From contig OU612070.1 in NCBI GenBank assembly GCA_914767715.1, forward strand, positions 14,525,501 through 14,589,500: DNA of 64,000 nucleotides. The letters are read 5' to 3'. The notes under the pieces are model-generated. The model searched no databases. It was not told the origin of the DNA and saw only the letters and a list, made by a program, of their open reading frames with translations. The translations under genes were made by a program, and so were the position numbers. Of the stretch, positions 11,201 through 30,700 are shown one piece after another. Position 1 is the first letter of the stretch. Every line of letters begins with the position of its first letter. The stretch comes from Membranipora membranacea. Lineage: Eukaryota; Bryozoa; Gymnolaemata; Cheilostomatida; Membraniporidae.

Positions 11201-14200
11201 TCAGACTAAATTGACTCTAACAACCAGAGATACACATGTTAATATCATAGTCTCGATGTCAGTGTGGTTCATCTTTAATTTATTTACCTGAATCATGGAA
11301 GAGCTGAAATGAATCTAAGGCCTGCTCATGGCTATCCAGCCCGTCAGGTCTGTTTATATTAAACTCCAGCATAGCTTGTATTAGAGCTACTGCTTTCTCT
11401 GTATGATTAGCAAGATGCAGGAGATCACACAACTCCATCAATATATCTGTAATTGAGAACAGTCAGAGTGTCCTACTCGGAGGTAGCCACTGATGATATA
11501 TGATAATGATGATGATATGAACTTTATTGAAAACCGTTCAAAACATGCATTGTGAAGACAATACACATCATATAAGAACGTGTCAGGCAAAAACGGGAAA
11601 AAATAAAATACCATCAGTTCTAAAGTGAAGTATTGATATGCACAATCAAACACGATATTTAGAAAAGATAGTCTTTGATAATGCTTCGGTGCTGCGAATA
11701 TACCAGTAGATGTAGCCATGGCCCAACTACCAAACAAATTTGAGGATTCTAAAGTAAAACTCAACAACAATAACAACAATTATTTGTGGTTGAGTTCTAC
11801 TTTAAATGAAATCCAAACGCTTTATCATTGAAGTATGAATAGGTTCATCATACAGATTATTCGATTAAGGCTGTGCATTGCAATATTACAGTGTCCAAGG
11901 AAACTTCAATATATTCTCAGCAGATATCAGGGTTGATTAATGCAGATGTTTGAAAACAAAATTTATGGATCATGAGTAAACATATTTTCCGAAGGCTTAG
12001 ATAAGCAGTTGAAACAGCTATATAAAGTTCAGAGTGAAGCAGAGTCATACCTATCATATGTTTTTCCGTATCAGTTTGACATGGATGTGACTTGACCATG
12101 CCTGAGCTGACTTGTCGTAGTGATCTGATACATTTTGTGTATGCCTTCACCATAACACCGACTGTGAACCTGAAAAACATTGTCATCATTGATTGCATCA
12201 ATTTGACGGTGAAATAGTTCCATAGTTCAAAAGTGTCACTATAGCGCTGTGTGAATGTAAGGCTATACGTTACCAAACAAAATTGAGGTTGCGAGTTGGC
12301 CAGAAAAAAAGTGAATCTAGGTGATACAAACTTTCAAAGAAGCTACATACCAATATCCAAAACACAAAACCCAAAGCTGATAAATTCTTATCTGAAACAT
12401 TTTCAAAATGTCAGGAAATTTCTTGAGCCTAAGAGCTCGCAAAACCTGTTAATGTTTCCTGCAAAATTTTCTTTTTATTTTTTCTAAATTGACTTATCTG
12501 CATTCTATTGGTCAGCGACAATTTCCGACACTCACTTTTCAAATGAAGATTTGACCTGAGTAAGATATCCCCTCCATACTTGTATATCATTAATATGTGT
12601 AAAAGTCAACTTCTTCCATTCAACATTCATCTCTGCCGACTCCATGTTATGGGAGGACAACTCCAAATGTTTCAACTGTAAAACCGAATAGGCAATTATT
12701 GTTAAATGTTATAGGCAGTGGGCCTGCATTGTAAGCAAGGGTGCATTTTTTATATCTATTTCAGCATACAGACTTTATGTGGGATCGCATGTATTAAGAG
12801 CTGTTTGAGTTGGAATTCATTCATTCTGCATACAAAAAATCGGGACATGGACGCATCATAACCAGCAAAAGGAAGGGTGGGCCATTGAACAGCTCCTCGC
12901 TCAACAGATACCAACTCAGTAACTATTGAATGTATAAACTGTATAATATGTGTGGCCGACGTGCCTCCATCGCAAATTTGGTAAGAACTACCATAAAAGT
13001 TGGATTCAAAGACTTGAATGTGAACTGATTGTATATGTGAGTCTACCTTCAATTGTAAGTTTGAAGGATTTTTCGTCATTGCTTGCTCAAGAATAGCCAT
13101 CTTCTTTTCCAATATATTTTGTTCAGTGAATAGTCTAGCACTATCATCATCAGTTCTGTGTTGTAACAATCCTTCCTGAATGTTCAAAAGCTCAAGCCAT
13201 AGACTTATATTTGAGGGACTCTCTCTTAATTCCCTACATATTATGAAATTGTATTAGGTATATAAGAATGGTGAACGAAAATGTGGGAGATTGATCAGAC
13301 GTGCCCAAATAAGGATTACCCTGAGATTTTCAAGTTGCTCAGTAGCTATAGGAAGCAGGGTAAACTCATAGTGGGCTGGAAAGTTGTATCACAACTCACT
13401 GATTTTCTTGCAATAATCTCATTCGTAGACAATATAACTTTAACAATTTAACTTACTTGTTGAGGGCGACAATATTTTGAGCTACAGCTGAGTTTAAATA
13501 CTGTAGATAGCCGTCCTTTGAAGCATTGGGCGTAGCACAAGCTTCGGGGGCCTTCCCGACGCTCCACAAAGCAGTACCAGAGTCTAGTATACCATGGGGG
13601 TTACTTTCACTTCGCTCGGCTGAAAAAGGAAAATATCTCAGTATAGGGGAGTCGCTCAACAGAATACATCAAGTTTTCCCGTTAGCGAAGGGCCATAGAA
13701 TTACTTGCTCACTCATACCAATTCATTTTTATAAACCTTCTACTCTCAGATCAAGACACTACTCATAATTTCTATAAAACTATAAAATATATTGCTTTGA
13801 GATTGCTTAGCATAGAACTACAAGAATGTGCAGAAATGCGACTACTTCTTCACCAGAGGTAACTTTGAAGAGTTCTTCAATCCCTAAGCATGAAAAAAAA
13901 TTTGTACCCAACCGTCAATTCTAGGATAGCCAAGTTCAGATAAGAAACCCGTTTTTTAGTTGACTACCATGAGATGCCAGTATGTGATTCTTTCTGATAA
14001 TCAGTCAACCTAGCTGAATGAATGCAGGCTCATAACAAGGCCTACATACTCTACATTGCAACATTCTTCTTATAGGCCAACACGGCTGTATAACTATAAA
14101 CCTTAATCTATGCCTGGGATCTGGTAGAGAAGCTATTTTTTTCGTTACTTATTTTCAAAAGTAAAGTAAAGTGAGGGATCTCAATTTCATATTTCACCAT

Positions 14201-16726
14201 TTTTACCAAGGTTCCTCTAAATTCATCTTACATTTATAGGCTCACTCTGACCAACAGATGACTAACTCTCAATCGCCGGAACAAGACTTTCATTTTTCAA
14301 AAAGGTATTCCCGGTTTAGTTTTCTTCTAGAAAGATTAATGTAGCCATCCAAGGAGTCTATGCATACAATTTCAAATGTTTTCCTATCATTGAGATGCGG
14401 CAGATTGACACTGATTGGGTGTTTGCCAAATTGGCTACTTACGTTGTTCTTTGTGCTTAGGAGGTAATTCAATGACTGCAGTTATTCTGTCAGAGAGTAG
14501 CAGTTCTGTATTGGGTTGCAGAGCCTCACCAAACTGATATACATCTCTTCTCGTGCCCTTTGAGTAGTATCTGCATGACATTTTAACACAATATTAAAAC
14601 TTGAGATAAGAAAATTTGGTTGATGAAGTTTTTTTCAACTATTGAAAAATCGTTTCACACAATGTTCTCAGGAACTTATTTGGCATTTAAAAGTTGTGGT
14701 GTGAAGGAGTGGAGAGTTAATTTCTTGCTTTGTTTATGTCCCCTATCAACACAGTTGGCAGTGCTACACCACGTAACATCTCATCAAGATTTTGGGGTAA
14801 GGTAGTATGTTATTAAATTCATACACCAACCTGGTTGGTTTCGCTTTTGACGAGTCTGCTTTTAACCATGAAAGCTTTTCAGATCTCCTTATTCCAAATG
14901 GCATCTACGAGATATTCAACAGAACACACATTAGACGATTCAAATGTATTAAAACAACCCATACAGTTTGGTAATTGTCAGATTTGAACTAAGATAGCAT
15001 ACAAATATTTATAATAATAATAAAACAAAGCAAGTCAAAGGAGACAGATCAATTTTTTTTTCAACTTCTGAAAACATACAAAGTATTTATCCACAAACCT
15101 TAAAGAAATTCTTATATCGTGATAGGTGTTTCTTATTGAGAGACTGAAATGCATAATTATCTTTGTCTGGTTTTCTGTCAAGCCTATAAGCATCCTCGTA
15201 GCCTAGATCTCTCATCTCCTCTAAGAAAATCTTACGGGGACGGGGAACTTGTTTGACTGGTGACCGATTTCTTGATCTAGATCTGAGCAAATAAACATGA
15301 CATCATTGAAAGAAATTTTTTAGGAAAACATCTCCAGCACACACAATAAACAAGATGAGGATCTCAATTTCCCGACGAATGTAAGCCAGTGTCTATCTTA
15401 TAGAACATGGTCTATAACTGATTGAACGTGGACCAATATTCCTCCATACTATTATAATATCCTCCCAACATGGGTCTGAGATATGATATTTATCGCTATG
15501 TTTTAGTTAAAATTAATGGGCCAATAAAAAAGAAGACTGAGTCTGAAGCAGTGACATGTAGTTATTTTCTTGAGTAGGAATGTACCATATCTTAAACTGC
15601 TCAGAACCATAAATGATGATCAGTCATATTAATATCCGATCACTAGACTAGATGTTTACCGACCTGTATTTATGGTCATGTTTGTGTTTCTTTTTATGCT
15701 CAGCTTCCTTTCTCTCAGAGTGAGTTTGTTTGGACTTCTTGTGTTTCGAGTGTTTGGATTTTTTCGCTGTCTTCTCTTTCTCTGATTCCCACAGCACAGT
15801 CAGTGGGGAATCTGCTCTAGCATCCTCCACCTTTGACACTTCAACATCATCATCATAATCTACAATTTTCAATCGTTTTATACAACTGTAATTAAAAAAA
15901 AGCAATCCTGATGTGTCAAGGGATCTCAGACAAAGCATTTGGATTTTTGCAACATGTTCAATACATTTCTTTCTTGATATAATTTCAATCATATAGCCTA
16001 TGTATTTACAAAATTACCATTCCATCACTCCAACCATTCAATAAATTTGCACATGATTTCATTTACCACCCAATCTGGATGTAATTTTGCCCATTCCCCA
16101 CCATTTAACATGGTTTCCATTTAATTGCTCACCTGTTTTGTATACTCCTCCACCATCTTTACCTGACTTAGACTGCTCTACATTTTGGGGAAGGACTAGA
16201 GTCGGATCAAAACTACTACTTTTCAACCAGCTTTCATCTGCATCTTTAAGTATAATGTAAGATAAGCTCAGCATACAAATTTACAAATCCTGCTCCGTAG
16301 TTAAGAAGGTTATCTCGGCACAAGCACCATTCATTAAAAGATTTACACATCTATTTACCGCTATAGACCATAGAACAATGATGTATTGCCTGCAGCTTTC
16401 AAAGCAGTCAGAAGATAAAGCAGAAGAAGCAGAATAGGGGCTGTTAGGCAAGGCATTACACATACAATACTCTTTTTTACTCTTAAACATCCTAGTCCTA
16501 TCTATGATGATCATGACAAGTGCATATCAATAAATATATTTAGATATTAAGTTAGTTTGAGAGACTCATGTCATTATTATTGATGTCTTTAGTTACACAA
16601 AGTGACAATAGGGAGTGGTAGTAGTAGTTAAGATTGGAGGTATAATAATAATAATAATATTCAATACAAACCAAAGTTTCTGATTTGATTATCATCATTG
16701 CTGTTGAAGGAAGGAAACAAAGACAT
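5234..16726 (-). CDS. NRDE2: NRDE2, nuclear RNA surveillance factor (complete, 20 exons)
   Basis: Exons in transcript order: 16726-16672, 16243-16133, 15859-15664, 15282-15099, 14557-14443, 13619-13457, 13233-13047, 12675-12536, 12169-12051, 11446-11288, 10616-10518, 10076-9867, 9575-9295, 8968-8827, 8508-8337, 7950-7854, 7488-7309, 6859-6562, 6009-5888, 5434-5234. All phases agree, giving 1076 residues (human about 1160). Family marks: MSLFPSF start, a Lys/His-rich segment (KKSKHSKHKK), RYKNFF, the tryptophan-rich WLPWRP with DEDCEDPHR, HAT/TPR-like helical repeats, and the C-terminal CPYAKVIYEDAISYIPD with a final SEELDILL. NRDE2 works in the nucleus with the MTR4 helicase and restrains exosome recruitment (family knowledge). 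The start is the first ATG of exon 1. The exon-5 acceptor (CTCAAAG) is weak but is the only one that keeps frame. Intron 13 uses a GC donor. Confidence 0.93.
7985..8130 (-). repeat. Short interspersed repeats within an NRDE2 intron
   Basis: The 12-mer TCCTTACTAACT occurs three times (near 7992, 8069 and 8107), among variants of GGCGCCTCCTT. No coding signal. It looks like a small degenerate tandem array in the intron between exons 15 and 16. Confidence 0.5.
9129..9240 (+). mobile_element. Degenerate SINE fragment, same family as 40132-40330
   Basis: The body matches the SINE at 40132 in order: CACTG..CAGGCGA, GGGGAGCTTT, GTTGATT, GCCCCCAGCAC and GGGTGTATA.ACCTC. The A and B boxes are decayed. 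It sits in the NRDE2 intron between exons 13 and 14, antisense to the gene. Confidence 0.6.
9615..9693 (+). repeat. 11-bp minisatellite, about 7 units
   Basis: GTCACCCTACG is repeated head-to-tail about seven times with almost no divergence, inside the NRDE2 intron between exons 12 and 13. The low divergence suggests recent expansion or ongoing length change. Confidence 0.9.
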
Positions 16727-17047
16727 AGTAAAATGAAGCAGAGAACAGGTTGTATCAATCACTCAATTTAATCTGTCAAAGGTTCAATGCAGTATTCCTT
16801 CATTTGGTCATTTGTTCCTGTACATATAACAAGGGTCATATAATTACCCTTGCATATAAAGTTAAAAACCATCTATAATGACCTTGATCTGACCTTGAAT
16901 GCTAAAACGAAACTAAGTCGCAAACAGGATACACGCCGTACCCTTTTTAGATACATTGCTTTTATTTCTTCCTCCTTCATGTGAGACTTTTTTATAACAA
17001 GAAATTATAATAAAATACAAAATCTCTTCTCTGTAAGATTGCTCGAC
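16727..17047. promoter_or_regulatory. Likely bidirectional promoter between NRDE2 and KAT5
   Basis: The two start codons are head-to-head and only 321 bp apart, so both transcription starts and 5' UTRs must fit in this gap. I see no convincing TATA box. The interval contains CTTGATCTGACCTTGAATG, which has two TGACCT/GACCTTG-like half-sites, and AT-rich stretches near 16970-17010. The promoter is inferred from layout, not from a recognised core element. Confidence 0.55.
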
Positions 17048-23358
<6,311 letters not shown>

Positions 23359-23630
23359 AGTGACATAGTTTGTTCATCAGTATGAATTGCATTGTGAGCT
23401 GTTATCACTGAAATCGCTGAAAAGTCTCCTTTTTTGCTAGAGGGCTGTTTAGACATGACAAAATTCTCACCGACCTCACCACAGATAATATTTTGTAGAT
23501 TTACATTAATATTTGCGTGAGAAGTGAATTGAGGCCGCTATGATGTCATACTGTAACATTTCACTTTATTTGTGTAATGCATTATTATATCTGGCAGCGT
23601 GTGATTAATCAGACAGGCGAGAGCTTTGTA

Positions 23631-23636
23631 AATAAA
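23631..23636 (+). terminator. AATAAA polyadenylation signal of KAT5
   Basis: AATAAA about 275 bp after the KAT5 stop, followed at once by a second AATAAT/ATAAAG cluster. Same strand as KAT5, before the next gene. Confidence 0.55.
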
Positions 23637-23919
23637 TATAAATAATAAAGATTAAAGCTGCAGATTTGTAACCTAGGCATTCAAATTTCCAGATCACAGT
23701 TGTAAATCATTACAGTTGGGGGCAACTGATGTTATTTGTACAGTGTATATATGTCACAAAGTTCTACTAGAGGCAATCTGTTTGTTTTACCAGGGCCTCG
23801 TTTCACATGCAGCCACCCTGGTATCATTGAGTTGGTCTCCTCCTCATTTTTTGGTTGGTAGTAGCTTGTCAGAAGATGGGAGCAAATGCAATAGGGTTAG
23901 GGTTGCCTACCAATTAGAA

Positions 23920-24035
23920 CAAGTTTGTTTTAATTTGCCTGCATTCCAGTTGCTCCCCTCCCACTGGTCACGCCTGTTTGACTGTGGCGTGACCGGTCGA
24001 GGGTGAACAACTCTGAATGCAGGCAAATGGACCAA
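23920..24035. mobile_element. Hairpin MITE of the TTGGTCCA family
   Basis: The left arm AATTTGCCTGCATTCCAG...CACTGGTCACGCC is inverted on the right as GGCGTGACCGGT...GAATGCAGGCAAAT ending GGACCAA. The loop is about 11 nt (TGTTTGACTGT). The arms are the same family as the ends of the element at 2372-2902. Confidence 0.7.
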
Positions 24036-24779
24036 GATTTCTATATCAACCAATTAAATAATGTTATATTATATTGGTCTTGGAGTCCATTACCTACGCT
24101 TACCTAGATTCTGAACTTGTTAACTAATTAAAGACGAGAAATGCGGTCCAGCAACCATATATGAATAGCCATATGCTTACTGAGGGTCAGATATGTACCC
24201 CTCATCAATATAATAAATATCAGTGAGTCCAAGTAATTGTGAGCATTGTAAATAAATTTTTATCATTTATATAGTAATGATGTTTCATATACTTTTATCT
24301 GAGGATGCACTGCTTGGCCTTCATCTCAATAGCTGATATGTTTTGCTGAAAAGAGAGCTTCTTGTAAAACACTCTACTTTCTCGTGTTATTGGACCAGTC
24401 ACAATTCTGATAAACCGCTAGTCTGAGCCCCCAGACTTTTGCCCCCCCCCCCCCGCCATCAATTTATCAATCTTAATAAAGACAATGAGGTAACACCATA
24501 TATTGATAAAGTAGAATATTTGGTCACAGAGTATGGATAAGTGATAGGTCTATATTAGTTTCTGACAATCCTCCGATAACAATATCATGCCTGTGTGAAC
24601 CATAGAGTTATCTACGGTGAGAACAGTGATATAGCTATTGCTTATCAAGTTGGCTATGTTTATCATGTGTGAGTCCAAGTTCCTTGTTCTCCCTATCTGC
24701 CTGGTACGCACATTTTGCTGTCGCGTTGCCACTTTAAATGTTATATTAGTTTGTCACTAATTCGCACTCCGGGTCAGAG

Positions 24780-27700
24780 ATGCAGGTGTCTGTCTGGATA
24801 TTGATATTATGTTACTGTACTGTATCCATGAAGGCATCGGTCGGTAAGTATCCAGTATAGCTATTTCCTAGGCATCTATGTCTACGCGGGAGAGACAAAT
24901 TATAGGCAACTCTCTTTCACAATCATTATATAACCGTTGGCGTTACCTATTCATATGTGGGTTTACTAGTGAGATAAACCCTTGATTCACCTTGTTTTAT
25001 CAAAAGAATAGGGAAGGGCATAGAAACTACAGGAATGCCCCACTGATACAACAGCCCATCCACCAATTAATTGCCATCATCCACAAGATTAAAATTATCT
25101 GGAGCCTTTGTATATTTGTATCACTATATCGGACTGCTTACACCATGATGTCACAATCCCCCTTTAGCAGAGACATGTTATTCATTTTGTGTACTAAAAC
25201 AGTTGTTTCCCTCATTTTTACCCCAAGACGATAACCTGGCTTACAAGAAGCCAGCATATCAGAAAGAGACATATGCCAATCATGGCGCATCACTAGCAGT
25301 CAATGGTATATTAGCATTTGATGGAGACACAGATACAGAATATTCAGAGACACCAAAGGGTTATCACTGGAACAACAAAGAACAATGGTGGATAGTAGAT
25401 CTTGAGAAAGTGTGTTCTATAAAAGAGATATACCTCTATAATAGACATGATATAAAGCAATGTAAGTACACAACACTCTGTTATGTTTCGCAGTCTTTGA
25501 TTTGATGTCAAATGACATCCTTGGAAAGAACCACTTGGACAATGAAAACTTCACTGTGGAGAACTGCTATTATATTATTATATTGAGATTCGACCAAACA
25601 AGCTACTACGTAATCATCCTATACTGGCCAATATTAACTTGCCTCACATGAGACTGAGGCAAACATGCGCACCTACTTTTTCCGTATCTATTACATGTTT
25701 ATGTTCATAAAAATACTTGGAACTCGAGAAGAAATCAAACAATCTATGAAACTTACCATAACGGTATATTTACCCCTGTCGTACAATATATAAAGACTCT
25801 CTTGTTACGTTTTGTAGTGGTTCGATTGAATAGGGTCTATCTCTACTTCAACACGGACCTAAACTTTGTGCCCACAGAAGGGCAGCTTGTTGACACCAGC
25901 TCATGGAGCGAGGCTGTATATACGACCGAGAGACAATCATATGGCTATGTCGGTGTTATTAAACTACACCATCCCCAGAATGCTCGCTTTGTACTTATAA
26001 CAGTAAAATCGCCTGAAGGAATTGTGAGTCTGAAGGAGGTGAAAATTTATGACAAACCTAGTAAGTTATTTGAAATCAACTGAACCGAAAACTGCTCAGG
26101 CCCTCTTGCTGTGGTACGGATCACTTTTATAGAACACCCTTACTGAGCCCAAAAATAAAATTTTTATAATTTGGACTTGTGTTGTCAATGCCGATGATAA
26201 AGGGACAGTTCACTATAGGAAGGATACTAAAATATTCCTTTTTCTTTGATAACTCGGTAGCAGCGCATTTTCTGGAAGTGGCATTCTCAGATCAGGTGCA
26301 TAATCTACCAAGGAACACATTGGGATAAAGAAAAAAATTCTAGCTCCTCAAACCTTCAAACTAGCGATGTAATTCTTGCAGTGTCATAACAAACAAGGTT
26401 ATTATTCTGGGATATGTGGTAACACCTTAGTAATATTATAGAAATTATTGATACGATGAAAGATTAGAGCATGATATGATATATCCTTACTCTGTGATAT
26501 AATAGTGGTCTGAATGACGCACGCACCGTATGAAATATACTGCAAACATTGGGTCTGGCATATCTAACCTGGTTTTTGTACCACAAAACACTGAAGCAAA
26601 GATTATAAATATTGAAGTGTGAATGATTAAAACCAGGTGTATTTAATGCTGCGCCCATATGAATGTCTATCTATTTGGTCATCAGACATCAAGTAACATC
26701 GCAATATGGAAGATCTTGTAAGCAGAAGCAATGAAATATTACTGTAGGCGTTGTGGTTTTAAGTGCTCTGGAACAAGAAAGGAACTTTGTCCATGAGCGT
26801 ATACATTATACAATGCTGAAACCTCAGAAGTGCCTGGTCTAAGGGACCAGGAAATATAAAAAAAAACAATATGACATTATCCAAGATTGGAGGGTCAGCT
26901 CCAGACCCTAATCGACTTAAATGTATGATGTTCCTTGACACCCATCTCATACTTTGAGATACATAAATTTATCTCCAAACTGGGACATTCTCATTCTGAC
27001 AGTGTCTTAACAAAAAAACAATCCTCCAATGACAATGCTATCCCTGATTCCCCAGCTGTGGGTGCAGCGGCTACACTGTTTCTCGGACAGCTGAGATGCA
27101 AAACGGCATAAAATGATGACAAACAAGTCTATACTTAGAATGAGTGCGGTTAATAGTAATCAAGATTTCCATGTAGTAAAATGTAGGGCTGTGGTTTACA
27201 AAAAATGTCAGCATCAACATTTCTAATGGGTAAAAAACTGCTAATAGGTAATTGCGACAACATTGCTTGATCTGAAAATTTAGCTGCATGAATCAGATCT
27301 ATGATACTGATACAGGTATGCTACTGGAAATTATGTCACCTTCATTGATAATCCCTCGTGCATCGATAAAAAAGGGAAACTAAAAACAAAGCCTGTTTAT
27401 TATGGCCAAATCTAATGTCAGATGATGATCACTGGTATAACAAAGAATGTTATTTCTTTACTTTACAATAATTTATCGCAATCCAAGATGGAAATTTTAG
27501 ATTATGATGAGCTTTTCAGCCCCGGAATGAAAACTAATCTCTGCTTGTTCTTTGAAATGAAACCAGAAATTATCCCTCATTTGAGTAAATGAAGTTAAGT
27601 CTGCATAATGCTCACAATAAAATTTGGCCTGACCTGCTCATGAGTCAACCAGTATGGCATAGGTATGACAGTGTGTTTAAAAATCTGTCGCATTTATATC

Positions 27701-30700
27701 GTTAAAACTTGTATCGGAGCTGACAATAGGATTTCAGAGGACTTACGGGTATATTTTTGTTATTGCTAGGCAATACCTGGCTACTGACATCGCTCATAGT
27801 TTTTATCTCTGTCTGAATAATTTTATTATAATGGCCTCATCCAACATTCACTTAATCCCTGTACAGGCACAGTGCCCTCACTTGTCATCAGCACGATACC
27901 TCTATTTTACCTTATCATAGCAGACAATAAACATAGCATAACATATCTATGCCAAAATGCGTACTGGTGCACCTTAGGTCAATTTATTGCTGTGATGAGC
28001 AACATGCCTTTACTGTAGTTACCTGAAAAAACCACTGGGCAGTACATAAAAAAATAAAAAATAATTCCGAGTAGGGTATCGAAAACTATGCCATCAGATA
28101 CCTTACTACACTGACATCATCCTATGGAAACCCCGTAATTTTAGCTTTCTTGGAATAGGAGTTATTCCATGAATTCTGTCATCACTAATGATGTGCTCAA
28201 TGCCACTGTCCCTTTTCCAAGGGAAGACAACTTGATGAAAATTGTTTATTTTCAAAGGCCTGGTAAGTCGCCTATTATTGACCATAATCAACCTTCAACC
28301 TCTTGCCATCTGGAATGGCAATCGAAGTATTTTAGGATCAATTAGTTATTAGTCTGGGGGGTCTTTCAATTAGAAACAGCCAAAATCGCAATCTGATCGT
28401 TCACTCACAGAGTGAGCGATACCTGCTAGGGGTCTCGCTTTCAGATCGCTCAGTCACTTGATGGAACTATATACATTCTGAGTGAGCGATTTGTGAGCGA
28501 TTTTGTCTAATTGAAAGACCAAGTGAGTGATAATTTTGAGCGATGTGATAGTGATAACTTGCTTTAGTAATGCATCGCTCTTTCTAATTGAAAGACCCCC
28601 CAGTATGACCCAACATGAGCTCTTGTTGTATGACTTTATTTGCGAGAGTAACAACGGATAAAAGGTCAGTTATTTGTGGGCTCCAGATCAGTCCCTCATT
28701 GTTTCCTTAGTCTAACTTCTTAGCTAACTTCTTACACTTTTTCACCTTATGGAGAAATCATTTTTACTGGATTAGTTGTGTTGACTCAGATTTTCTTGTT
28801 ATAATACAGGAACTGATTTAGCAGAGGTCGGTACTGTCATGGCCGGTCCACCCGAACTATCTCTTCTCCACCCTCTCCCCTATGATCTACTTAATACTGA
28901 CCAAGGTGGATTCTGGGAAATAAGCTGGGACAAAGCTATAGTATTTGAGTTCTGTCAGGTGACGCATGGTGAGTCTGGTGATTGATATATGCAAATGTCA
29001 AAGTTCTAAACATATGTTGATGCGCATTATGTAGCATTCAATTTTCTTACATACATCAGAGATAAATCAGCCCTTTGAGTCGTCATATTTTGCGTGCAAC
29101 ATAGCAATATGGCCGACTGTAACCATCCATCAGTACATTATATGAATATTTGGTACAATATCTCAATCATCCTCAAACACAGTTTTCCAGGTATAAATGT
29201 GTTTGGTAACCAAACACAATTATACCTGGAAAACTGCGTTTGAGGATGATTGAGATATTGTACCAAAGTTGGTTACAACCATGAATCAGCTGCTGGCTAA
29301 CCATTAGCTGTCTAAAATTGAGTCTTATTAGGTTGACATAACCTCGAAATTGAAATTACAGTAGATGTATGTGTCTGTGTTTTATCTTCAAAAATTAGCA
29401 TAGACCCATATTTTGTGAGTTTTAAGAGCAGTTATCGGCTGTTAGCCTAGAGCATGGATGACCCCAACAATAGAGTTAATATGTTACAGATGGCGGGTGG
29501 TTGAAGGGGATGAAATATTCCTACGCATACTATGACAAGCCGTATCAGCTGTGTATGATTTCCACCCAAGAAACAGAGAGAAATACGATAGTCTGCCAAC
29601 ACAGCATAACTCCAGTCATAACCAAATTTAGAGTTGAGTATTCCGATCCCGATCAGATGAATCGTAATGTGCGATTGACTGGAGTCAGCATCTTTGTAGC
29701 TGGTGAGTTCAATTTAGGAGGACTTCATCGGCTTACTGTCTCCGTGAAGTTTAGGTATCAAAGTTTTGTGGCAATATGACTTTTAAGATTGAATCATTTG
29801 TGTAAAAAACTTGCGTTTCCGAAATTAAATATGAATAATTTCTATTCAAATTGGATAGGATTTCAAATAAATATATGTAATCTAATCATTGGTTTACGCT
29901 GAAAATTTAAAAGCCTGAGAGTAAACTTTCAGGTTTCGGCATCAGGCAGTCAATTAGGAATATTTATTTCATGACCATGTATTTATGTATTTATTGGTAG
30001 ATGCACCCTTGGCGAATACTATACCAGCACGCATCCTGTCTCAGGGATATGATAGCCTTAATCTGCAGTTCGATACATTCATTAATGAGCCCTATATATA
30101 CAACGCCTTTCAACACTCTGAGATTGAGTAAGTAAAAGTGTCCAACACGTAGGAGAATAGATACACCATTAATACTACCAATCTTACCATAGCCATTCAA
30201 ATCTTGATGATCCAAGACATGCAAACCCAGGATACCCTGTGGGTTTTTTATGTCAAACAGATTATTATGTTTTGAACCAAAGACATACAATCCCTATTCA
30301 GTTCTAACCTTCATTCTCAAATTTATATTTGACAGTGAAATTTAGAACTGCATAGGGATTCCAGCTAGCAAAGAATGTAAAGTTTGATTCCAGTTTGTCA
30401 AACTTGGATTTCAGCGCATTTATTTATATCCATGTTACATGGTGGAGAATCCTGTGACAGTAACCCGGCTGACATGTAACCTGATATAGGGCTAACCATC
30501 AGGTTGGTCATCCTATGTAATGTCACAGTGTCATGTGATGTGATGTTCAAGTGAAGCGGGAACATTTCTGTGTCATATGTCTCGTAGCAATAAGTTTGTC
30601 CCACTGCTGGCGGAGTGACCTTGCGACTTGGTACCCAATTTTCGCAGTATCAATCCGCCACAACAATGGGACAATACAGATTGATACAGGAGCAGATTTA

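Larger units (their letters stand above)
23359..24779. other. Intergenic spacer between KAT5 and the receptor gene
   Basis: Holds the KAT5 polyadenylation signals, one MITE (23920-24035) and a poly-C run near 24445. The rest is AT-rich and shows no coding or RNA-gene signal I can support. Confidence 0.6.

Noticed and set aside
11438-11779. 113-codon minus-strand open stretch overlapping NRDE2 exon 10
   Set aside because: Mostly intronic; only 11446-11288 is exon, and in a different frame context.
24443-24455. Poly-C run as a functional element (also near 45053)
   Set aside because: Simple homopolymer slippage tract; no supporting context.
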